DNA of 64,000 bases, from NCBI GenBank assembly GCA_045536365.1, contig JAZSNL010000013.1:1-64000 (forward strand). Direction: 5' to 3'. The position numbers and the translations under genes are program-made. The stretch comes from JAZSNL01 sp045536365 (lineage in GTDB: Bacteria > Bacillota_I > Bacilli_A > ML615J-28 > CAG-313). This document shows positions 8,880-16,501 of the stretch, piece after piece; position 1 is the stretch's first letter; each line of letters opens with the position of its first letter. The notes below the pieces were generated by a model that had not been told where the DNA came from, did not search any database, and was given only the letters and a program-made list of their open reading frames with translations.

Positions 8880-9068
8880 ATGCAAAAATTTATAAAATTA
8901 TCAAAAGAAGAGTTTGATGAATTATTAGAAAAACAAAGAAATGTTATGTATTTGATAACTTCAAACAATCAATTAAAACAAGTTAGTGTAAACAATGAAG
9001 TTTTAATTGAGTACGTTATAATGACGTATTATGATCCTTTAGCGGATGAGGATGTTAACAGGAGATGA
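8880..9068 (+). CDS. Small hypothetical protein upstream of the Rhs cassette
   Basis: The 62-aa protein has no recognised domain (starts MQKFIKLSKEEFDELL, ends in an acidic/basic tail). GGGAGGG sits 6 bases upstream of this ATG, a strong site that argues for real translation; an in-frame ATG at 8826 lacks one. Its stop overlaps an AGGAG-ATG-AAT-TAG string that leads into the open Rhs frame. It could be a piece of the same accessory module, but I cannot assign a role. Confidence 0.55.
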   Translation: MQKFIKLSKEEFDELLEKQRNVMYLITSNNQLKQVSVNNEVLIEYVIMTYYDPLADEDVNRR

Positions 9069-9286
9069 ATTAGAAAATCACATCTAAAAATGTAAATGGT
9101 GTAATTACTAAATACGTAATAGTAAATGGTAAAATAATAAGAACTATAAAAGATGATGTAATATTAGATTATCATTATGATGAAAAAAACCAAGTTGTAG
9201 GATTCTCTTATAATAATAATGAATATTTTTATACAAAGGATATTCTAGGACATATAAAAAATATTATTGACAGTTCAGGTAATATT

Positions 9287-10192
9287 ATGGTATCATATAA
9301 GTATGATTCATATGGAAATGTAACTATCAGTAATGGCAATTCTAGTTTAAAAAATATCTTGGCAGAAAATAACATCTTTTTATACAAAGGATATGTTTAT
9401 GATGTCGAAACGGGATTATTTTGGTTATCCTCAAGGTATTATTCACCAGAATTTGGAAGATTTATCCAACCTGCAGATGTTTCTAGTTTAAATCCACAAT
9501 CTATTAATGGACTAAATCTTTATACTTATGCTGTTAATAATCCAATTAGTTTTGCTTATAATAGTTCAGTCGGTAACATTGAAACTGCTATTGGATCAGT
9601 TCACTCAGTTGCAAATTCTGGAGTCTCTAATAACAAACAAGGTAATTTATATTCTAATAGTATAAATATAATGGGTGGTTTACATGCTTTGTCTAGTGCT
9701 TTTGCTTTTGTTGATCAATGGTCAGGATTCTTAAGTGGTGGACTTGATGGCGGATTAGGTTATTGGGGTACAAAAGGATTTGGTATTAAATCGCTTGGTC
9801 CATATTCTGATATGGTAAATAAATTTGGAAAAGGAATGATTATTGCAGGCTCTATTCTTTCTTGGGGAAGTAGTGTCTATAATAATTTTACAAATCCAAA
9901 CTACACAACAGATGAAGCGTTAGGTGCTAGTGCGATGGATGCAGGATATTATACTGCAAAAGGTGTTGGTACATATTATGCTGGTATTGGAGTAGGTAAA
10001 GCTGCTGTTGAATTAGGCATTGCTGCAGGAGGAGCTGCAATTACATATTTGGGAGTAGGCTTTGCAGGAGCACTTGCAATTGGCGGTGGAGTAACAGTAG
10101 TTGTAGGTATTGCTGGAGCAGTAGCAATTTATTATTTAGGAGAGTTATTAGATTATGGTTGGTCAGAACTTAAAAAAGCATTGTTCGAATAA
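9287..10192 (+). CDS. Orphan Rhs C-terminal cassette with glycine-rich hydrophobic toxin-like tail
   Basis: The frame carries Rhs repeats (YKYDSYGN near residue 4) and the Rhs-associated core (GYVYDVETGLFWLSSRYY, then FGRFIQPADV and LNLYTYAVNNP) ending near residue 91. The next 210 residues are variable, with a glycine/alanine-rich membrane-like stretch at about 225-290, resembling pore-forming polymorphic-toxin tails. The same frame is open upstream from 9074 and still encodes Rhs repeats (YHYDEKN, DILGHIKNI, DSSGN) but has no ATG there and a TAG at 9071. Full Rhs proteins exceed 1000 aa, so this is a 5'-truncated cassette, either expressed from 9287 or a displaced reservoir tail. Confidence 0.8.
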   Translation: MVSYKYDSYGNVTISNGNSSLKNILAENNIFLYKGYVYDVETGLFWLSSRYYSPEFGRFIQPADVSSLNPQSINGLNLYTYAVNNPISFAYNSSVGNIETAIGSVHSVANSGVSNNKQGNLYSNSINIMGGLHALSSAFAFVDQWSGFLSGGLDGGLGYWGTKGFGIKSLGPYSDMVNKFGKGMIIAGSILSWGSSVYNNFTNPNYTTDEALGASAMDAGYYTAKGVGTYYAGIGVGKAAVELGIAAGGAAITYLGVGFAGALAIGGGVTVVVGIAGAVAIYYLGELLDYGWSELKKALFE

Positions 10193-10211
10193 AAAGATTA
10201 TAATTTATCAA

Positions 10212-10664
10212 ATGCCTTTGTTTGAAAGAATAATGGGATTAATTTCAGCAATTGTATTAACATCAATCCCAGTAATTTGTTTATTTATTGGTGTAGAAAA
10301 AACATTTGCTATGGCTATTCTTTTATTAGTTATGTTGATGTATGATATTTTTATGGTTTTTTGTGCATTTAAGACATATATATGTTTAGATGTGAGCAAC
10401 AAAAAAATAATAATTAGAGAATTTCCAGGCATCAAGAAGCAAGAATTACCATTGGATAATTTGAAAGAACTTAAAATCTCTGATGGAACACAATATAAAA
10501 ATTTATTTACAATAGACATAAATTATGTTGGATATTCTAAAAAAATAAATTCTTGGTCTACACATCCATCATGTAGGTTAGCAATGTTTAATGTTTATGG
10601 AAGACAAACAAAGCGATTAAAAAAATTTATTATAAAATGTGAAAAAAATTTAAAAAACTGCTAA
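10212..10664 (+). CDS. Putative membrane immunity protein of the Rhs cassette
   Basis: The protein has 150 aa from this ATG, or 169 aa if it starts at 10155 inside the Rhs gene. Two hydrophobic segments (about residues 7-29 and 33-53) are followed by a soluble beta-rich domain of about 90 residues ending KKFIIKCEKNLKNC. No family is recognised. Its position directly behind a toxin-like tail fits an immunity gene, and a membrane protein is what would be expected against a pore-forming toxin. Neither start has a clear ribosome site, so coupling to the upstream gene is likely. It is followed by a terminator. Confidence 0.6.
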   Translation: MPLFERIMGLISAIVLTSIPVICLFIGVEKTFAMAILLLVMLMYDIFMVFCAFKTYICLDVSNKKIIIREFPGIKKQELPLDNLKELKISDGTQYKNLFTIDINYVGYSKKINSWSTHPSCRLAMFNVYGRQTKRLKKFIIKCEKNLKNC

Positions 10665-10680
10665 ACTTTATCTAGCAATA

Positions 10681-10721
10681 AAAGCGGGTATACTTTAATC
10701 GGTATATCTGCTTTTTCTTTT
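10681..10721 (+). terminator. Intrinsic terminator after the Rhs/immunity pair
   Basis: A 13-bp stem with two G-U pairs (arms 10681-10693 and 10702-10714) is followed by T's. A close relative of this hairpin recurs at 11411-11448. Confidence 0.8.
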
Positions 10722-10795
10722 TGATAAAAAGCGAAAACTGGATATCCTAGTGGCGCAAGTATTTCAAAAATACTAGCGTAGTGTTGTATTTTTCT

Positions 10796-10823
10796 TATCC
10801 TGCCTTAATATTAAGGCAGGATA
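10796..10823. repeat. 28-bp perfect palindrome
   Basis: Two 14-base arms meet with no spacer at AAT/ATT, giving a core TGCCTTAATATTAAGGCA. No T tract follows on the + strand, so it is not a standard rightward terminator. On the minus strand the preceding AAAAA would be read as T's, so a leftward terminator is possible. It could equally be a protein-binding site or the scar of a mobile element. Confidence 0.7.
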
Positions 10824-10848
10824 TAACAATTAAATAACAAATAACGAT

Positions 10849-10882
10849 AGATATGTCATATAAGATGGCATATCTTTTTTTG
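10849..10882 (+). terminator. Terminator-like hairpin
   Basis: AGATATG and CATATCT pair around a 13-base loop and are followed by seven T's. No gene directly upstream would need it. Confidence 0.55.
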
Positions 10883-10940
10883 TAATATTTTGACTTTCGT
10901 TCGACAAATCAGATAAAAACGTAAAACCTTTTACTCCTAA

Positions 10941-11145
10941 CTTTCCATATATAGTGTAGGGAGTATTTTTATTTTCCTTTAATAATGAACGTGGAAGAAA
11001 AAAATATTTTAATAAATTTTTATAAAACACCCGTACAAAACACAACTGCTTTTCCATATATAGTGAGGTCATTTTTTAAATTTTTAAAAATATTTTCTAA
11101 AAACACGCCTACAAAACACAGTAAACTTTCCATATATAGTGTGGG
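10941..11145. repeat. Three copies of a TTCCATATATAGTG repeat
   Basis: Copies start at about 10941, 11049 and 11126, each reading CTTT(T)CCATATATAGTG followed by a G-rich trinucleotide. Copies two and three also share an upstream block, ACAAAACACA, so they form a degenerate tandem repeat of about 76 bp. Spacing is irregular, with no fixed spacer length. The element looks like an interspersed intergenic repeat; no function is visible. Confidence 0.75.
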
Positions 11146-11233
11146 ATAATCTTCTCTACAAGTAATTTAAATATGAAAAGTTAGAAAAAGGAGTTGATGT
11201 TAATGATATAATTATCTAATTTATTTTATTAAA

Positions 11234-11325
11234 ATGTAGTATTATACGAAGCAAATATATTTTACCAACTAGCAAACATACAAGGAAATGAGATTAAAAT
11301 TAATAAAGAAAGTGTTGCAAATTAA
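11234..11325 (+). pseudogene. Possible gene remnant (C-terminal fragment)
   Basis: About 30 codons read as plausible protein (…YEANIFYQLANIQGNEIK…) before a TAA, but an in-frame stop lies just upstream and there is no start. A good AAAGGAG site near 11188 is followed by an ATG that stops after four codons. This pattern fits a decayed small gene. The family is unknown. Confidence 0.35.
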
Positions 11326-11410
11326 CTTTTTTATAGTATGTATGTGAGTATTAATAAATAAAGTGGTTAATATGAAAAAATGTTATAAGTATTAAATTTT
11401 ATATTGTGTT

Positions 11411-11448
11411 AAGAGTAGATATACAATAAATGGTATATCTGCTTTTTT
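11411..11448 (+). terminator. Intrinsic terminator, relative of the 10681 hairpin
   Basis: A stem of 10 to 14 bp (arms 11411-11424 and 11433-11446, several G-U pairs) carries the same GGTATATCTGCTTTTT right arm as the hairpin at 10681-10721. Presumably it belonged to the lost gene to its left. Confidence 0.7.
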
Positions 11449-11510
11449 ATTAATTATTACATGTTTTTATGTTGCAAAAAAGAAGAAAATATGTTGAAAA
11501 TATGGTAAAA

Positions 11511-11528
11511 TAGTTGCATACGCAACTA
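11511..11528. promoter_or_regulatory. Palindromic operator of the marR-ABC operon
   Basis: TAGTTGCATACGCAACTA has perfect 7-bp arms around a 4-base centre. It lies 14 bp before the marR start and overlaps a TAAAAT -10-like box. This is the position and symmetry expected for an autoregulatory MarR-family site. Confidence 0.75.
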
Positions 11529-11541
11529 ATAGGAGAATATT

Positions 11542-12003
11542 ATGAAAAAAGTAAGTAGATTTATTAATGTTATTGCAAGATGTGCATCACAGTATAGATC
11601 AGTTGAATTTGAAGAAATAGGATTAAATGGTTCAAATCATATGTATATTTTTTACTTGTGTAGACATCCTGGAGTATCACAAGAACAATTGTCAAAGTTA
11701 TTACATGTCAATAAGAGTAATGTTACAAGAAGTTTAAGGTGTTTAGAGGAAGATGGTTTTATTTATCGATGTGTTAATGAAAAGGATAAAAGAAATTATT
11801 GTATTTATCCTACTGAAAAAGCTAAGGGAATATTACCTTTTTTGGTTGAAAAGATTGATAAATGGAATGAAATAATTTCTAATGGATTAACAGAGGAAGA
11901 ATCTGAAGTATTATATGAATTGTTAAAAAAAGTTGCGGTTAACGCAACACTATATGATGAAAAAATGAAGGAGGGATTAGAAGAAGATGAAGCGAATTCT
12001 TAA
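11542..12003 (+). CDS. MarR family transcriptional regulator
   Basis: The 153-aa protein has a winged helix-turn-helix: the recognition region SQEQLSKLLHVNKSNVTRSL lies near residues 53-72, followed by the wing (DKRNYCIYPTEKA). Such proteins bind palindromes as dimers and release them on binding a ligand. AGGAG lies 7 bases before the ATG. The gene overlaps the first ABC gene by 17 bases, so it probably represses the exporter operon through the palindrome upstream. Confidence 0.92.
   Translation: MKKVSRFINVIARCASQYRSVEFEEIGLNGSNHMYIFYLCRHPGVSQEQLSKLLHVNKSNVTRSLRCLEEDGFIYRCVNEKDKRNYCIYPTEKAKGILPFLVEKIDKWNEIISNGLTEEESEVLYELLKKVAVNATLYDEKMKEGLEEDEANS
11932..11948. promoter_or_regulatory. Second operator-like palindrome inside marR
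   Basis: GTTGCGGTTAACGCAAC has 6-bp arms and lies 39 bp before the first ABC gene. It shares GTTGC…GCAAC with the operator before marR, but the half-sites are 3 bp further apart. It is also coding (KVAVNAT), so it may be chance. Confidence 0.3.
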
Positions 12004-13705
12004 ATATGTAAAAAAATATCTTTTGAGAATAAGTTTTGGATTGACAATTAAAATAGTTGGAACTTTATTTGATTTGATAATCCCATACATTCTATCTTAT
12101 ATTATCGATGATGTAGTGCCATTAAAGAATAATATGTTAGTTCTTAAATATGGAGTAATAATGTTATTATCAGCAATATGTTGTTTCTTATTTAATGTTA
12201 TTGCAAATCAAATGGCCGCAAAAGTTGCGATGAAAGTTACAAAAGATGTAAGAAAAGATTTATTTAATAAAATACTTAGTTTAAGTTCAAGACAATGTGA
12301 TGAAGTAAGTATTCCTTCACTTGTATCAAGAATGACAACTGATACTTATAATATTCATCATATGGTCGGAATGATGCAAAGAATTGGGGTAAGAGCTCCT
12401 ATTTTAATGATTGGTGGTATTTGTATAACTCTTACAATTAATAAACCAATGACATTAGTATTACTTGCATTACTTCCTATACTTGGAGTATTATCTGTTC
12501 TAATGTCTAAATTAGGTGTTCCTATTTACGCAAAATTACAACTTGCAATAGATGATTTAGTAAGATCAATAAGAGAAAATATCAGTGGTATTAGAGTTAT
12601 TAAGGCTTTATCAAAAGAAAAAGAAGAAAAAGAAAAATATGATAAAGTTAATAAGAAAGTTATTGATTTAGAATTAAAATCAGGTTATTTAATGGCAAGA
12701 ATTAGTCCGATTATGAATGTATTGTTAAATGTTGGGTTAGTAGTAGTTATTATTATAGGAGCATATCAAGTTAATGAAGGTAATTTATTACCTGGTAAGG
12801 TTCTTGCGTTTACAACATATTTTTCATTTATTTTAAATGCAATGTTAACAATAACAAGAATATTCGTTATTTTAACAAGATCTGCAGCATCTGCTTCAAG
12901 AATTGATTATGTTATGAATTTAAAAGAAGATTTAGAAGTAGAGGATATTGAAATTGATGAAAATATTACATCACATATTTATTTTGAAAATGTTGATTTT
13001 TCATACAACAAAAAAGAACTAAATATTGAAAATATTAGTTTTTCACTTAATAAAGGACAAAGTATTGGGATTATTGGACCTACAGGAAGTGGTAAGACAA
13101 CATTAATTAATCTTTTAATGAGATTTTATGATGTTGATAATGGAAGAATTTTAATTAATGGAAGAAATATTAAAAGTATTAATCCTAAGGAATTAAAGAA
13201 AATGTTTGGGGTAGTATTCCAAAATGATATGTTATTTTCTAATACAATAAGAGAAAATATTGATTTTGGCAGAAATTTAACAGATGAACAAATTGATAAT
13301 GCTGCAAAATATGCACAAGCTAAATCATTTATTGAAAATCAACCAAATGGATATGAAACAGTTTTAGCTGCAAAAGGAACTAACCTTTCTGGTGGACAAA
13401 GACAAAGGGTTTTAATTGCAAGAGCACTTGCAGGTAATCCGGAAATCTTAATATTAGATGACTCTTCATCTGCTTTGGATTATAAAACTGATGCTGCATT
13501 AAGAAAGGAAATAAGAGATAATTTTAAAGATATAACACAAATTATTGTTACACAAAGAGTTTCTACCGCAATGCATTGTGATTATGTATTAATGATTGAT
13601 GAAGGAAGAGAATTAGCATTTGGTACTCATGAAGAATTATTAGAAAATAATGAAGATTATCAAAATCTTAATAAAATTCAAATGGGAGGTGGGTTAAATG
13701 AGTAA
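11987..13705 (+). CDS. ABC exporter half, degenerate-site subunit
   Basis: Fused permease-ATPase of 572 aa: six membrane segments in residues 1-300, then an ATPase domain with Walker A GPTGSGKTT (near 366) and intact LSGGQRQR (near 468). The Walker B is ILDDSS, with Asp in place of the catalytic Glu, and the switch His is Gln (VTQRVST). These are the marks of the degenerate subunit in heterodimeric exporters such as BmrCD, LmrCD and TM287/288. The next gene supplies the partner. A multidrug or lipid export role is inferred from the MarR neighbour. Confidence 0.92.
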   Translation: MKRILKYVKKYLLRISFGLTIKIVGTLFDLIIPYILSYIIDDVVPLKNNMLVLKYGVIMLLSAICCFLFNVIANQMAAKVAMKVTKDVRKDLFNKILSLSSRQCDEVSIPSLVSRMTTDTYNIHHMVGMMQRIGVRAPILMIGGICITLTINKPMTLVLLALLPILGVLSVLMSKLGVPIYAKLQLAIDDLVRSIRENISGIRVIKALSKEKEEKEKYDKVNKKVIDLELKSGYLMARISPIMNVLLNVGLVVVIIIGAYQVNEGNLLPGKVLAFTTYFSFILNAMLTITRIFVILTRSAASASRIDYVMNLKEDLEVEDIEIDENITSHIYFENVDFSYNKKELNIENISFSLNKGQSIGIIGPTGSGKTTLINLLMRFYDVDNGRILINGRNIKSINPKELKKMFGVVFQNDMLFSNTIRENIDFGRNLTDEQIDNAAKYAQAKSFIENQPNGYETVLAAKGTNLSGGQRQRVLIARALAGNPEILILDDSSSALDYKTDAALRKEIRDNFKDITQIIVTQRVSTAMHCDYVLMIDEGRELAFGTHEELLENNEDYQNLNKIQMGGGLNE

Positions 13706-15473
13706 TAACAGAAGAGGTGTTGGTCGAGTTTTTGCAAAACCAAAAAATCGAAAATATGTTATTAAGAGACTTGCTGCTTATTTGAGTAAATTTATTGTTT
13801 GGTTTATTATTGCATTTGCATTAATGTTATTATCTAATATCTTTTCTCTATTAGGTCCTGATATTTTGGGTAAAACTATTGGAGCAATGGGAGAAGAAGT
13901 AATTGATTTTAAAGTAATATATAAATATGCAATAATGTTAATAGGGTTTTATGTTGGTTCAGCAATATTTTCATTCTTATTATCTATTTTGATGATTAAA
14001 ATAAGTAAGAAAATTGTTTATACTTTAAGAAAAGATGCATTTGAAAAATTAGTTTATTTAAAAGTTAATTATTTTGATACTAAACAAACAGGTGATATTA
14101 TAAGTATTATATCTTATGATATTGATACATTAAATACTTCATTATCAAGTGATTTGATTCATATTTGTACTAGTGCAATTACAATTGTTGGTTCTTTAGT
14201 TATGATGTTAAGAATTTCACCTGTGTTAGTGCTTGTCTTTTTAATAACTATTCCTATTTCGTTATTATTTACTAGATTTATGTTAAAGAGAACTCATTCT
14301 TTATTTAAACAAAGATCAAAAACACTTGGTGAATTAAACGGATATGTTGAAGAAATGATAACAGGTAGTAAAACAATTAAAGCATATGGAATGGAAGAAA
14401 GCATTTTTGAAGAATTTAATCAATATAATGATACTGCTGTTAATACTGGATATAGAGCTGAATATTATGGTAGTATAACAGGTCCTGGTATTAATTTTGT
14501 TAACAATTTATCAATGACATTAATATGCATGTTTGGTTCTATTTTATTTATTAGTGGAAATATGAGTCTTGAATCATTATCTTCATTTGTTTTATATTCA
14601 AGAAAATTCTCAGGTCCAATTAATGAAATAGCTAATATCTTTGTTGATATTCAATCAGCTTTTGCTGCTGCAGAAAGAGTATTTATGTTAATCGATGAAG
14701 AAAAAGAAAAAGATGATGTTAAAGATGCGGTTGAATTAGAAGAAGTTAATGGTGATATTAGATTCAAGCATGTGAAATTTGGATATAATAAAAATAAAAC
14801 AATTATTAAAAATTTAAATTTCAATGCAGATGCAGGAAAAGTTATTGCAATAGTGGGTCCTACTGGTGCAGGTAAAACGACAATAATTAATTTATTGATG
14901 AGATTCTATGATATTCAAGATGGAGAAGTTACTTTAGATAATACTAGTATTTATGATATTAAACGAGCATCATTAAGAAAACAATATGCAATGGTATTAC
15001 AAGATACTTGGTTATTCCAAGGAACAGTTAAAGAAAATATTGCATATGGTAAAAAAGATGCAACTGATGAAGAAATTATTGCCGCTGCAAAAGCTGCTCA
15101 TATTCATAATTTCATTATGAGATTACCAGATCAGTATGATACTATTTTATTAGAAGATGGAATTAATATTTCCAAAGGTCAAAAACAATTACTAACTATT
15201 GCAAGAGCAATGTTATTAGAATCTAATTTATTAATTCTTGATGAAGCAACATCAAACGTAGATACAAAAACTGAAGTAGAAATTCAATATGCAATGAAGG
15301 AATTAATGAAAGATAAAACATGTTTTATTATTGCTCATCGATTATCTACAATTCAAAATGCTGATTTAATATTAGTTGTTAATAATGGTAATATTATTGA
15401 AAAAGGAACTCATGAACAATTAATAAATAAAAAAGGCTTTTATCATGAATTATATTATTCTCAATTCTCTTAA
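13698..15473 (+). CDS. ABC exporter half, catalytic-site subunit
   Basis: The 591-aa fused permease-ATPase overlaps its partner by 8 bases. Walker A is GPTGAGKTT (near 388), Walker B LILDEATSNVD with the normal Glu, and the switch His is present (IAHRLST). Its signature reads ISKGQ instead of LSGGQ. In a heterodimer that signature faces the partner's degenerate Walker B, so one site is weak and one active, as in TM287/288. GGAGGTGGG precedes the start. Confidence 0.92.
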   Translation: MSNNRRGVGRVFAKPKNRKYVIKRLAAYLSKFIVWFIIAFALMLLSNIFSLLGPDILGKTIGAMGEEVIDFKVIYKYAIMLIGFYVGSAIFSFLLSILMIKISKKIVYTLRKDAFEKLVYLKVNYFDTKQTGDIISIISYDIDTLNTSLSSDLIHICTSAITIVGSLVMMLRISPVLVLVFLITIPISLLFTRFMLKRTHSLFKQRSKTLGELNGYVEEMITGSKTIKAYGMEESIFEEFNQYNDTAVNTGYRAEYYGSITGPGINFVNNLSMTLICMFGSILFISGNMSLESLSSFVLYSRKFSGPINEIANIFVDIQSAFAAAERVFMLIDEEKEKDDVKDAVELEEVNGDIRFKHVKFGYNKNKTIIKNLNFNADAGKVIAIVGPTGAGKTTIINLLMRFYDIQDGEVTLDNTSIYDIKRASLRKQYAMVLQDTWLFQGTVKENIAYGKKDATDEEIIAAAKAAHIHNFIMRLPDQYDTILLEDGINISKGQKQLLTIARAMLLESNLLILDEATSNVDTKTEVEIQYAMKELMKDKTCFIIAHRLSTIQNADLILVVNNGNIIEKGTHEQLINKKGFYHELYYSQFS

Positions 15474-15484
15474 TTAGGTATTAT

Positions 15485-16057
15485 ATGGTAATAAAATTAA
15501 AATATGGTAATACAAATACTTTTTTAATTAAAGGAACAAATGGATATTTATTAATAGATACTGATTATATTAAAACATTAGATCTTTTCTATAAAGCAAT
15601 TAAAAAAGAAAACATTCAAATATCTGATATTAACTATATAATTAGTACTCATTATCATCCTGATCATGTAGGAATAGTAAGTGAATTAATGAATAAAGGA
15701 ATTAAATTAGTAGTATTGGATTCACAATATGATTATGTTCATTTTTCTGATAAAATATTAAATTTTAAACCAATTGATGTAGATAAAGCAATTATTTTAA
15801 ATATTGAAAACGGTAAAGAATTTTTAAAATCAATTGGAATTAATGGACAAATTATTAAAACAACTAGTCATAGTGAAGATAGTATTTCAATAATTCTTGA
15901 TACAGGTGAATGTTTTGTTGGTGATTTAGAACCTTATGAGTATATAAGTGCATATGAGTCTAATGATAAATTAAAAAATGATTGGGATAATATTAAAAAA
16001 TATAATCCTAAAGTTATATATTATTCACATATTAATAGTAAAATTTTTAATTATTAA
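15485..16057 (+). CDS. MBL-fold metallo-hydrolase
   Basis: The 190-aa protein has the zinc motif THYHPDHVG (near residue 57), a second His in TTSHSEDS, and the metal-bridging Asp in FVGDLEP, with a C-terminal YYSHIN His. These fit the metallo-beta-lactamase fold; the substrate is unknown. It follows the ABC genes by 11 bases with only a weak ribosome site and ends at a bidirectional terminator, so it probably belongs to the same transcript. Confidence 0.88.
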   Translation: MVIKLKYGNTNTFLIKGTNGYLLIDTDYIKTLDLFYKAIKKENIQISDINYIISTHYHPDHVGIVSELMNKGIKLVVLDSQYDYVHFSDKILNFKPIDVDKAIILNIENGKEFLKSIGINGQIIKTTSHSEDSISIILDTGECFVGDLEPYEYISAYESNDKLKNDWDNIKKYNPKVIYYSHINSKIFNY

Positions 16058-16065
16058 AAATAAAT

Positions 16066-16101
16066 AAAAAAACAGTAAATGAATATTCATTTACTGTTTT
16101 T
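16066..16101. terminator. Bidirectional terminator between convergent genes
   Basis: A perfect palindrome with 18-base arms (AAAAACAGTAAATGAAT and complement) has A's on the left and T's on the right. It serves the MBL gene rightward and the gtrA-like gene leftward, whose stop lies inside the right arm. Confidence 0.85.
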
Positions 16102-16501
16102 CATTTAATGTATCACATGTATTACGATATACAAAATATCTTGTCCATAAGAATTCTAAAATAAAATTGCATATCATTGTTACAATAAGAACAATATAAT
16201 CAAATACACCTGCTTTTTCAGCTAAGTTTCCTAATATTGTAGAAATAGGAGTAAAAAATGCATAAAATAGTAGTACTAATAACATTGCTTTTGGAACATT
16301 AGTAGCTGCTTTAAAAGTAACTTTTCGATTAATTGTAAAGTTCCAAAGAATTGATAATAACAAACTTACTAAATAACTTATCCAATATCCTATTTTTAAT
16401 AGATCATTAAGTAATGCGAAAGAGGCTATTTGAATAAGTCCTGCACTTATTGAAATTATTGTAAATTTAATGATTCTAATTATTTCTTTTTTCTTATTCA
16501 T
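16091..16501 (-). CDS. GtrA-like membrane protein
   Basis: The 136-aa protein has four membrane segments and the GtrA pattern: an N-terminal RIIKFTIISISAGLIQ helix, then WNFTINRKVTF after TM2 and a C-terminal WTRYFVYR. GtrA proteins are thought to help move polyprenyl-linked sugars across the membrane for cell-surface glycosylation. The start overlaps the stop of the GNAT gene by one base, so the two are co-transcribed leftward. Confidence 0.88.
   Translation of the reverse strand: MNKKKEIIRIIKFTIISISAGLIQIASFALLNDLLKIGYWISYLVSLLLSILWNFTINRKVTFKAATNVPKAMLLVLLFYAFFTPISTILGNLAEKAGVFDYIVLIVTMICNFILEFLWTRYFVYRNTCDTLNEKQ

Larger units (their letters stand above)
10665..11541. other. Gene-poor accessory interval (about 0.9 kb)
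   Basis: No intact gene is convincing here. The interval holds two related terminators (10681-10721, 11411-11448), a hairpin near 10755-10778, a 28-bp perfect palindrome (10796-10823), a third terminator-like hairpin (10849-10882), three copies of a TTCCATATATAGTG repeat, and a short open stretch that looks like gene debris (11234-11325). The composition suggests a hotspot of insertion and decay between the Rhs cassette and marR. Confidence 0.6.

Noticed and set aside
10830..11072. 80-aa reading frame on the minus strand
   Set aside because: It reads through two copies of the TTCCATATATAGTG repeat in different frames and overlaps a hairpin; no domain or good ribosome site. Likely an artefact of the repeat.
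10941..11145. CRISPR-like array
   Set aside because: Only three copies, spacing of about 109 and 76 bp with related rather than unique spacers, and no cas genes.
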